A DNA stretch of 64,000 nucleotides, from positions 19,180,527 through 19,244,526 of the forward strand of contig OX485808.1 of the NCBI GenBank assembly GCA_950295325.1, in the 5' to 3' direction. Shown in pieces: positions 21,939 to 31,168 of the stretch. Within the stretch, counting starts at the first letter, position 1, and each line of letters starts with the position of its first letter. Under the pieces are notes generated by a model that saw only the letters and a program-made list of their open reading frames with translations, was not told where the DNA came from and searched no databases. Both the position numbers and the translations under genes were made by a program. The DNA comes from Polytrichum commune. Its lineage: Eukaryota > Streptophyta > Polytrichopsida > Polytrichales > Polytrichaceae.

Positions 21939-23572
21939 AATTTCTTTGCCGTAGTGCATTGCTTGAAGATGTGGCGACATTATATGGGGTCGCACAAAGC
22001 AAAGGTCTACATGGACAATGTGTCCTAAAAGTATTTTGACATACAAGCGTAAGTGAACGCCAAGTCATTGCGGAGGCATGATAGTTTGGCGCTTATGAAG
22101 GTGGATTTGATCCACAAACCGGACCGTGGAAATGTGGTGCCGGATGCGCGAAGTAGACCGGAAGAGTTCCAAGCAATGAGAACCATCCAAACCTTGTGGC
22201 TAATGTGTGCCGGCAAAGGAAACTTGTGATGCAAGATACGGGAGGGGTAAATTAACTACCCCAAAGCACAAAAGCTTTTAGGTGAGCTTCGCAAGAGCAA
22301 GGTGCTCAAAGAGGTTAAGTTGGTGGACGGATTGTTCAAGTGCAAACAAAGTCGGGTATATGTGCCACAAGGCAAGTTGAGGCTATCGGTTTTGAAGGAG
22401 GAATATTATAGTCCTATTGCCGGCCATAGAGGAGAAAGAAAAAGCCGCCATAGAATGGTGTCAAAGAGGTACCATTGGCGGTGCATAAAGGAAGATATAG
22501 CCCACTTTGTGAAGGCTTGAATCAAAGTGCCAAGTGAACCGAGCCTCTTACCAAAAGCAAGGCGGCTTCTTGCAACCGTTGCCTATCCCGTCGGCGCCAT
22601 GGCATAGTATGTGCATGGACTTGATCACAAGTTTGCCGGAGTCACATGGGTATGATGCCATCTTGTTGATGGTAGAGCGGTTTGCCAAGTGGGCACACAT
22701 GGTGCCGATTGTGGGAACCGCCACCGCGTTGGAGACCGCATAGCCTTTTCTCAAAGGATGGTTGAGGCACCACGGGTTGCCAAGAGTGATTGTGTGGGAT
22801 CAAGATCCAAAGTTCACAAGTGCATTTTCAATGCATTTCTCTAAGGAGGTCGGAATGAAACTAAGGTTTAGCACGGCCTTGCATTCCCAAATGAATGGGA
22901 AATCGGAGCGTGTGAATGGAGTCTTGAAGCAATACTTGAGGAACTTGGTGGGGGCGGACCAAGGAGATTGGGCGGACTATGTGGGTCGAGCGGAGTGTAA
23001 TTGCAATGTAGCCACGCACTTGGCTACCAAGGGGTGGTCTTTGGTGGTGGCTTATGGAGTGGATGCGCTCCAACCTATAAACCTAGCTCTCGAGGGGGCA
23101 CATTCAACACTAGAGTTCAACCAAGATGGTGAGGACTTGGCCAAGAAGCGTGAACAAGTCTTGGAGATGACCAAGTTGTTGGTGGAGAAAGCCCGAAGGT
23201 GCTACAGAGTGCAAGTCAATGCCGGAAGACGCGATGTGGAGAATGAGGTCGGCCAAAAGGCGTTGTTGAATGTCAACAACTTCACTTAGCCGGAAGACCT
23301 CAATCCAAAGTTCATGTCCAAAATTGGAGCTCCGTTTTCCATTGTGGAACAAGTGGTCAAGGACATATATAAGTTGGAATTACCGCCGGAGATCAAAGTG
23401 CATCCGACATTTCATGTCTTATTACGAAAGTCATTTTAGGACGACACCTTGTGGCCCGATCACAAGCAAGTGATTAGGTCACCTCCCGACCTTGTGGACG
23501 TCATTTGGAACATGAGGTAAGAGGGCACCCTCAAGTGTAGGAAGCCCAAGTGAAAAGGAAAGAAAATGTACA
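21939..23572 (+). pseudogene. RNase H end and integrase remnant of chromovirus
   Basis: Broken frames give the later RNase H region, then an H2C2 zinc-binding segment (AGHRGERKSRH..., with its first cysteine position replaced by a stop and frameshift near 22517-22530). The integrase core follows: MDLITSLPESHGYDA (first Asp), IVWDQDPKFTS (second Asp), and SQMNGKSERVNGVLKQYL (Glu). A GPF-like C-terminal segment GAPFSIVEQVVKDIYKLELP follows. In-frame stops at 22741-22743, 23287-23289, about 23437, 23518 and 23551 disrupt the frame; several sit where tryptophan is usual, compatible with G-to-A change. Confidence 0.8.
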
Positions 23573-23719
23573 AAGGAATACTTGGTGAAATGGTGAGGAT
23601 ACCATGAGAAAGAAACTGCTTGGGTGGCGGCAAGGGACATGGTCAACACCAATGAATTGGTGAAGCACTTTGAAGAAACTAAGGCTAGACATTCCAATAA
23701 AAAGAAGCGTAGGCATTGA
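23573..23719 (+). pseudogene. Chromodomain remnant at end of pol
   Basis: The plus strand reads KEYLVKW*GYHEKETAWVA followed by ARDMVNTNELVKHFEETK and a basic tail ending at TGA 23717-23719. The YLVKWKGY and ETAWV landmarks are those of retrotransposon chromodomains, placing the element among chromoviruses. The tryptophan/lysine position after KW is a TGA stop. Confidence 0.75.
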
Positions 23720-24530
23720 TGAGGACATCAATCTCCTTTAGTGGGGGAGAGACTCTAGTAGCAAACATAGCTTCGAGGTTAATTGCTCCACAACATGCAC
23801 TTGTTCTTTGGCTTGAGGGAATAAAGTCCAAACTTTAGTGGTGCAAAGAGAAAAGTATGAGATGAGGTCCTAGTCTTGTACTTGTGCTTGGTTAATGGAA
23901 GAGGGGGAATAGACATGCCAAACTAGGTTGGGTAAGCCGAGTAATTGGGGCCATGGCTTGGAGGGGCCTTGGATAAAACCAAGAAACTTCTTAGTTGTGG
24001 GCTTGTCCGGGCGGGGACAAGGTGATGGCGCGTGCTCATAAAAGTGCTACCCGCGAGCTAACGAGAGTTGGCGCATGGGAGTCATGAACCCATGTCTCGA
24101 AAGAGCAAAGTGGGAACCGAGTCGGGCGGGACTTGGCATCACCCCCGTGCGATCGAGGCGTGGCTTAACAATGGAAAGCCATCTCGGAGTTGCAACCGAG
24201 ACAACTTAGTGGAAGCGTTGAGGTCTCGCCTAGATGTGTCATGTTAGGCTAGTGGAGCCTAACGGGGGAGGCCCCAAAGGAGGGGCAACCCAAGTGAGTC
24301 TCAAAGTAGGTGGGTCTATTGTAGGTTAGGTCCTTGGAGGAGTTCCAAGGTCGCTAACGGACCACCTAGTAACGACACCTTTGGGACTATGCCAAATTTG
24401 AAGATGCATTGTGGGGGTCGCGCCCTAAGGTAAACACAATGCCGCACCATAGAGGATGGCAACTTGAGAATTGGTGTGCCGACTACGAGTATAGTCGATG
24501 AGGGCATCGACTCCGTTTGGTGGGGGTGAG
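23720..24530 (+). other. Long 3' untranslated segment with purine tracts
   Basis: A purine-rich TTTAGTGGGGGAGAGAC occurs right after pol (23737-23753), where many gypsy elements have their polypurine tract next to the LTR. Here another 770 bp without recognisable coding follows before the 3' LTR, preceded by a second tract, TTTGGTGGGGGTGAG, at 24516-24530. The second tract is the functional one by position. Confidence 0.6.
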
Positions 24531-25506
24531 TGTCGCGCACCTCTCCATAAGGAGTGCCCGAAACACCATGGGCACAAGGGGGACCCCGGAGTGACACCCG
24601 GGACTTGTGGCGCCATTGGTGAGACGGCCCAAGTGATCCTAGTGTGGGTGAGGGCCCCGGGCGTTGGGAACGCCTCCCACCCACAAAGACTAGGAGGCAT
24701 GAGGGTGAGGCCATGAGCTATGCGTAGCTCATGGCGTGGTGATTCTAGAATGCTCAAGATCACCTCAATCCGAGGTGTGAGCTAGGAGTTATGGCCATTT
24801 GAGTGGGGTGCTGTCCCGGGACAGCGCCCTGCTACAGCAGTGCCTGGGAGTGATTCCCGGGACTGCCAAGGTTCAAACAGGCATAACTTCCTCAAGACTT
24901 GCCCGAATGGGGCAAGCGAGGAGTCCATCGGCATCTACGTGAAGCGTAGATGAGGATGGAGTTGTTGGTTGTTATGATCAGACATCATACAAGGAAGTTA
25001 TGATGGTCTGAAGCTGCTGGGGGGGTTCTAGGCCCAGCAGCTAAGGGAAAATGTCCACTTGGCCCCAACTCTTGGTAGAGAGACAAGAGGTTGGTTGGCG
25101 GTGGGGTAGGGGCTCCGTGTAGAGTCCTAGAGGCTTATATGGGTGAGGTGGTGTGGCCTCACCCACCCGAGGCCGAACGGCAAGGCCTCCATGGGCTTTG
25201 GCCTATTGTGAGGCCATAGTTGCCTAGTATGGTTCGGGTTGTTGTAGTGTTGCTCCGGCAACGCGATGATCAACATAGGAGTGGACTTCCATGGATGGAA
25301 GTCCACATTGGGGAAATGGGTTACCGATTAAGGGGTGAGTTCCGAAAGCAAAGTAGGAGGGTTGGTTCCCTCCTATGAACTATTGGTCCGGGGTTAGAGG
25401 AGCTAACCATTAGCATGGCGGTATGCGAAGGGTTAGCCACTCGTAACCTTTGCTAGAATTGAAAATTGGCAAGATGGTCAAGGGGGGGCTAGCAAGGGTT
25501 GCGACA
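24531..25506 (+). repeat. 3' LTR of chromovirus
   Basis: 976 bp, read as identical to the 5' LTR base by base at an offset of 6005, ending GCGACA and followed by the duplication TACTG at 25507-25511. Confidence 0.93.
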
Positions 25507-25622
25507 TACTGTGTGACTAGTTTATGACAGATGAACAACCATTAAATGGGTGGTGAGAACCCTGTTTGGAGAGCACACATTACAATCACTGATATGTGCA
25601 TAGTGGCAAGCTTGCAGGGGAC

Positions 25623-26694
25623 ATGAACGGAGGAAGACTCCCTCTTAATGACAGGAGACGGCAACAACATCGCGACGACCGTCTGTGGAGGAGGGATCAA
25701 GAGAGGGCCACCTTGTATAACCTAAAACGAATTCATTGCCCATGCTGCAAATGTAAAGGACGAGTTCAATGCTCTATTGCAAAAGTAAAGGATCATCTAA
25801 TCAGGAATGGGAGGGAACCCACGGTTAGAGTGTGGAGGGGGCCTGGAGAGAGGGACGGCTCCGATGAGGAGTGGGAACAGGAGTTCAGGAGACCCTCAAG
25901 ACCACATGACGGATATATCGACGAAGGATTGGATATGCATGCCATGCTCGAGGAAGCATTCCAGGAAATTGATGAGGCACCAGCCCACCCCCCTACAGTG
26001 GAAGAGCAAATTGCAAACATAGTAATGGGTGCATTCACAGTTGTCGATGAGCTCGCCGATGATGAAGTTCCACTTTCGGACGATGAGTCAGAGGATGAGC
26101 CTTTGGGGGAGAATGGTGGTAGTAATGCAGAAGAACACAATTATGGTGATCCCCACGATATGAAAAAGGTCATGGAGGAGCTGTACCATGGAGCCAAGTC
26201 TTCCATATTGGCGGCCACGATATTGATAATGACTTTGTGTACGATCCATGGTGTAAGCAACAAATTTGCGGACCAACTTTTCACCCTCTTCCGTGAACAC
26301 CTTCTACCCAGTGAGAATATGTTACCCAAAAACCTTCATGCTGCAAAAGCCTTGATTCAGAAATTAGGATTGAATTACAATACAATTCATGCATGCCAAG
26401 TAGGTTGTATTTTATTTAGAGGGCAATATGAAGGTGCCACCAGTTGTCCGAAGTGCAAGAAACCACGTTACAAAGATGAGGCCAAAAAACAAAGGCCTTG
26501 GAAAGTACTTAGACAGTTTCCTCTGATTCCAAAACTAAGACGTATGTTCCGTACACCGGCAATATCTGAACTCATGGTGTGGCATGCAAAGAACAGAAGC
26601 ATAGATGGATATGTAAGACATCCTTGTGATTCATAGGCATGGAAACACGTACATGAAAATGTAGATTCTAGTTTTGGCCAGGAATGTCGCAACC
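25623..26694 (+). pseudogene. CACTA tnp2 transposase, N-terminal exon
   Basis: The open frame runs from an upstream in-frame GTG (25596), but the first ATG is at 25623, next to a possible splice acceptor (CTTGCAG). The N-terminal part has the transposase-associated zinc-binding pattern (HCPCCKCKGR...KDHLIRNG). An acidic stretch follows, then the Tnp2 core: LHAAKALIQKLGLNYNTIHA, CPKCKKPRY, WKVLRQFPLIPKLRRMF and MVWHAKNRSIDGYVRHPCDS. A TAG at 26634-26636 interrupts the expected WxH motif. The exon is cut by the solo LTR at 26695, and its sequence resumes in frame at 27724. Confidence 0.85.
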
Positions 26695-27718
26695 CTTGCT
26701 AGCCCCCCCTTGACAATCTTGCCAATTTTCAATTCTAGCAAACTTAAGGTTACGAGCGCTAACCATTCGCATTCCGTCATGCTAATGGTTAGCTCCTCCT
26801 ACCCCGGACCATATAGCTCATAGGAGGGAACCAACCCTCCTACTTTGCTTTCGGGACTCACCCCTTCATCAGTAACCCATTCCTTAGATGCGGACTTCCA
26901 TCCATGGAAGTCCAATCCTATGTTGATCATCGCGTTGCCGGAGCAACACTACAACAACCCGAACCATACTAGGCAACTATGGCCTCACAATGGACCAAAG
27001 CCCATGGAGGCCGTGCCGTTTGGCCTCGGGTGGGTGAGGCCACACCACCTCACCCATATAAGCCTCTAGGACTTTACACGGGGCCCCTACCCCACCGTCA
27101 ACCAACCTCTTGTCTCTCCACCAAGAGTTGGGGCCAAGTGGACATTCTCCCTTAGCCGCTGGGCTAAGAAGCCTCTAGCAGCTTTAGACCATCATAACTT
27201 CCTTGTATGATGTCCTAGGCTAGCAACCAACCACTCCATCTTCATCTTCGTTTCACGTAGATGCCGATGGACTCCTCACTTTCCCCATTTGGACAAGTTA
27301 TGAGGACGTTATGCCTCTTTGAACCTTGGCAGTCCCGGGAATCACTCCCAGGCACTGCTGCACCAGGGCGCTGTCCCGGGACAGCGCCCCACTCAAATGG
27401 CCATAACTCCTAGCTCACACCTCCGATTGAGGTGTTCTTGAGCATTCTAGAATCACCACGCCATGAGCTACGCAAAGCTCATGGCCTTACCCTCATGCCT
27501 CCTAGTCTCCGTGGGTGGGAGGCGTTCCCAACGGCCGGGGCCCTCACCCACACTAGGAGCACTTGGGCCCTCACCCACACTAGGATCACTTGGGCCCTCA
27601 CCCACACTAGGATCACTTGGGCCCTCTCACCAACGGCGCCACAAGTCCCAGGTGTCACTCCGGGGTCCCCCTTGTGCCCATGGTGTTTCGGGCACTCCTC
27701 ATGGAGAGGTGCACGACA
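26695..27718 (-). mobile_element. Solo LTR in tnp2 coding sequence (gypsy family A, inverted)
   Basis: A reverse-oriented LTR starts TGTCGCAACCC and ends GTGCACGACA. It is flanked by a perfect 5-bp duplication AGGAA (26690-26694 and 27719-27723). At 1024 bp it is longer than its relatives because a 27-bp unit (GGGCCCTCACCCACACTAGG...) is present three times at about 27537-27617; two extra units account for 54 bp. Removing the LTR joins the transposase frame as GQEDRNIHLAM. The long open frame 27463-28485 that starts inside the LTR is a chance read-through into tnp2. Confidence 0.93.
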
Positions 27719-27723
27719 AGGAA

Positions 27724-28404
27724 GACCGGAACATTCACTTAGCAATGGCAGCCGATGGAGTGAACCCTTTTAAGTTGCAACGTACAACTTGGAGTACGTG
27801 GCCGGGAATGTTGTTGAATTACAACATACCCCCATGGTTGACTACGAAGAAATTTTTTATTATGTTGGCGCTGCTAATTCCGGGGAAACAATCTGTGACA
27901 TCGCAATTTTTTGATGTGTACTTGGAACCATTGGTTGAGGAGTTGATGCAATTGTGGAAGGGTGTGGCTGCTTACGACGTGCTCAAGGAGTTGGGATCGA
28001 GGGCTTTCAAACTTAGAGCAGTTTTGCTATGGACCATCCATGATTTTCCCGGTTATGGGACAGTTGCAGGTGTTGCACATCAAGGTTATGCGGCGTGTCC
28101 TGTTTGTGGGCATGATTTCAAAGGTGAACATTCTGTTGAACTTGCAAAGCAAACCTATACAGACACGAGGCGGTGGCTAGCCCATGACGATCCGTGGAGG
28201 TCTCCGGGAATGAAGGACCACTTCAATGGACGTATAGAACTTCAAAGGAAACCCAATCGTGCTACTGCAGATGAGCAAGTGCAGCGAGCCACCGAGTATC
28301 AGACCTGGTTGGATGAGGGCAACAAAGAAGGTGACGTCGGAGATCCCTCGAAAACACATGGTGTGAAAAAGAGGAGCATTTTACACAACCTGCCTTATTG
28401 GAAG
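27724..28404 (+). pseudogene. CACTA tnp2 transposase, central exon (Tnp2 domain)
   Basis: Continues the first exon after the solo LTR: RNIHLAMAADGVNPF, then WSTWPGMLLNYNIPPWL, FFIMLALLIPGKQ, FFDVYLEPLVEELMQLW, LLWTIHDFPGYGTVAGV and YAACPVCGHDF. These are the standard conserved blocks of the plant En/Spm Tnp2 transposase, a DDE-type nuclease that cuts and moves CACTA elements in the nucleus. The exon ends at LPYWK with donor AAG/GTAAAT; the intron is 28405-28811 and the next exon continues with DLLIRNTLDVMHCEQN, so splicing restores the conserved LPYWKDLL.RH.LDVMH block. Confidence 0.9.
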
Positions 28405-28811
28405 GTAAATGATGGAACTCCTTTGACTCTTGATTATTGCATGTATCGGCACACGCAGCGGTATGTACAACCAATCACGGAGTAAAGAAAGGCTCAATGT
28501 GCTCACAGATGGCATAAACATGTGCTCATGTCATGAGCTTGTAGTTGTAAAGCAGTCGCAGAATAGTCGTTTACGATACACATGGGTGCATGAGGGAACC
28601 TAGCGTACATGGCGTTTGGGACATGTCATGTTCAACAACAGGCAATGACTACACAAGAACCATAGAAATGGACACTTAAAATTGCCCTCATAACACAGAC
28701 AATAGTAGTCATTGTCCTCATAAACGACGCAAATGACAGTCATAAACCAAGTCGTTAATTGTCAATTTTGTTTTAGTTCTTGAACTAACCAATATATGAT
28801 TATATTGGCAG

Positions 28812-29709
28812 GATCTGCTCATACGGAACACGCTGGATGTTATGCATTGTGAGCAAAATTTTGCGAAGAATATTTTGAAGACCGTCACCGGACATAAGGA
28901 CACGGTAAAGGTCCGGCGAGACTTGCAACGTAGAGGCATCAGGTCGCATTTATGGCTCATTCCCCATCCAAAGAAAAACGGGAAAATGTTGAAACCAGCC
29001 GCACCATATGTGTTGACCACCGATGAGTTTGAAATTTTTGCTAGTACTATCGAGAACTTGAAGACACCGTCAAGACATGTTTCCAACACGGCTCAATACA
29101 TACGCAAGAGGAAATACGGGGGTTTGAAGTCACATGACTACCATGTGCTCATGCAGCAAATCATGCCGCTAGCCTTACGAGGACTTTTACAACCTGGTCC
29201 ACGGATGGCGGTGATGAGGATTTCCAAAGTATTCCGAAGAATATGTGATAGTGTTTGGAACCCATTAGAATTTGCCGCTCTACAGGCGGACGTTGCACGG
29301 AGCATGGCACTTCTGGAAATTCATTTCCCTCCTTCATTTTTTGACATTATGACGCACTTGCTATATCACCTTGTTGATGAATTGGAATTGTGTGGACCTG
29401 TCTCCACAAGGTGGATTTATCCTATTGAAAGATACATGAAAACATTAAAGCACTATGTTCGGAACATGCAAGACCGGATGCCAGCATGGCGGAGGGTTAC
29501 GACCGGGATGAATGCCTAGGTTTCATCACTGAATATTTACACAAGTTTGAAGTGGTCGACCGCCGAGTTTGGGATGCAGATGAGGAGTACGGAGATGCAG
29601 AGGATGTGCTGGAAGGGGCACAAACAAAGTGCTTGATGACACCAGCATTGAGAGATCTTGCCCACTAATACGCATTGACAAATGTCTCCCTCATGGCACC
29701 TTGGCATAG
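28812..29709 (+). pseudogene. CACTA tnp2 transposase, DUF4218-type exon
   Basis: Begins DLLIRNTLDVMHCEQNFAKN, then SHDYHVLMQQIMPLALRGLL, HFPPSFFDIMTHLLYHLVDE, and GPVSTRWIYPIERYMKTLKH, the DUF4218 signature of plant CACTA transposases. A single-base deletion near 29484 shifts the frame; the expected SMAEGYDRDECLGFITEYL continues in the +1 frame from 29486. A TAA at 29666-29668 interrupts again. The exon ends CATAG/GTGAGCC. Confidence 0.88.
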
Positions 29710-29793
29710 GTGAGCCTGATTGTGTTTTTCCAGCTTGTACACTCTCATGTGAGTGTGTCCTGTTGTTTTGGAATACATGATTGCACGTGAAAA

Positions 29794-29862
29794 TGACTAG
29801 TGAATGACCAGTGAATGACTACTGTATAACTAGTGAGTGACTACCCTATGACTAGTGAACAA
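29794..29862. repeat. 11-bp tandem array inside tnp2 intron
   Basis: Six units of the TGACTAGTGAA family inside the 169-bp intron 29710-29878, making up almost half of it, directly before the acceptor GTTGGATGTGCAG. The order of variants matches part of the array at 18367-18485. Confidence 0.85.
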
Positions 29863-29878
29863 CTAGTTGGATGTGCAG

Positions 29879-30608
29879 GCAGTGGAAAGACGAACAAGCA
29901 GAAAATCCTAACATTTGCACGTTTGAAAATTGGATTAAAGATGCAGTGCACAATCACCCTATGGACCTGAACGATGCGGATGACATGGACAGGGTTATGA
30001 TGTGCAGCAGACCGTCACAGTTAGCTACACAATACACGAGGATGAAGGCGTATGGAAACCACTTCCGCGTGGAGGACCAGCAATCCATGACGCTAAAAAA
30101 TTACGACAGTGGTGTTGCCTTTGTGTTTCACATGCCTTCAGTGGGTTCGGAGGAGGTGACATTGAACTATGTGGGAGTACTAAAGGATATATTGAAATTG
30201 AACTATGGGCCTCTTCATACACCTATCATATTTTTTAGGTGTGAGTGGATGAAGCAATATGACAACCGTGGCAACCCTACGTATGTAAGAGACGAGGCTG
30301 GATTCATGGTCGTGAATTTCCGCCACAAGGTTCCAAAGATGTTGGAGCTGTTCATATTTCCGAGCCAAGCAACACAAGTATTTTGGTTAGACGAAGTGCG
30401 GAAACCGGGGTGGAAAGTAGTATTGGTGAAGGAGGCACGCTTCCAAAGACATCAACAGAGCTCCACATATGTCTTCATGACCACCACCGAAGAAGCGGAT
30501 GGCATGCAGTTGGCGAACCATGTACCTCCCCCGCCCAGCACAGCGTCATTGGTGGGAGCCATAGATCTATCAGATTCCGATAACTCCTTAGCACTAGCTA
30601 AATTTTAG
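29879..30608 (+). pseudogene. CACTA tnp2 transposase, C-terminal exon (DUF4216-type)
   Basis: Splicing from 29709 gives WHRQWKDEQAENPNICTFEN. The C-terminal domain reads GVLKDILKLNYGPLHTPIIF, FRCEWMKQYDN, GFMVVNFRHK and QATQVFWLDEVRKPGWKVVL, the DUF4216 pattern that closes plant CACTA transposases. The open frame is intact to the TAG at 30606-30608. Confidence 0.85.
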
Positions 30609-31168
30609 ATGTTTGTCCTTACAAAAGCCTAGCTGGGCTTACAAATGTCCTTAGTGGGTTGTATTCAACAATACTATGACTGAACAACAACTCCACTATG
30701 ACTTACACATCCACGTCATTGAGTACGTGGCATGAAAAATGAAATGATTTGTGCGTGCCCGGTGCCCGCCATTGAACTTATGATTTCAGACCTCCATCAT
30801 ATGTGCACCTTGGCAATGAATATCTTCCATATACGTTAGTACATGTACTAAGCTTATGTCATCGATGACACGGCATGCCACCTCATCGTGTTGACACATG
30901 TTTAGTGACCAATATGTTGTGTTTGCCACCATTATATTGTATGTCACATGTGTACTCCTCCTTTGTTGTGGGCATAGTTGTACTTACAATGTGTTGGAGA
31001 GTCATAATTAAGTATGGGTTGGTCAAGGGCAACACATAAATAACTGCACATTTGCTACGTCAGAATTGTTTTGGCACGTCACATCGGCATGGATGAATTG
31101 GACGATGAATAACTAACCATAAATCAATATTTGGGGTTGTCGCTTGCACATTTCATCCATGAGTAATT
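30609..31168. other. Gap between CACTA transposase and LRR gene
   Basis: Contains the presumed 3' end of the CACTA element; several TTAGTG-like words occur (for example near 30650 and 30900), but no match to a left terminus could be made. It would also hold the 3' UTR and polyadenylation region of the minus-strand LRR gene. Confidence 0.35.

Larger units (their letters stand above)
18526..25506 (+). mobile_element. Ty3/gypsy chromovirus, full-length but defective (family A)
   Basis: Two 976-bp direct LTRs (18526-19501, 24531-25506) begin TGTCGC and end GCGACA. A perfect 5-bp duplication TACTG flanks the element (18521-18525, 25507-25511). A primer-binding site for tRNA-Met lies 2 nt inside the 5' LTR and a purine-rich tract precedes the 3' LTR. 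The interior keeps RNase H, integrase and chromodomain remnants in the gypsy order, but the reverse-transcriptase core is absent and many stops occur. The two LTRs look identical on reading, so insertion was recent. An interior this damaged could only have been copied with enzymes supplied by another element. Confidence 0.93.
18367..30608 (+). mobile_element. CACTA (En/Spm) element, interrupted twice; ends not resolved
   Basis: The element is defined by the tnp2 transposase exons (25623-30608) and 11-bp arrays on its left and in an intron. It was hit by a full chromovirus (18526-25506, duplication TACTG) within the array region and by a solo LTR (26695-27718, duplication AGGAA) inside coding sequence. 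CACTA terminal inverted repeats were not identified, so true limits lie outside these coordinates; the minus-strand exon at 17984-18288 may belong to it. The transposase has an in-frame stop near its middle, a frameshift and a further stop, so this copy cannot move itself. Confidence 0.7.
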
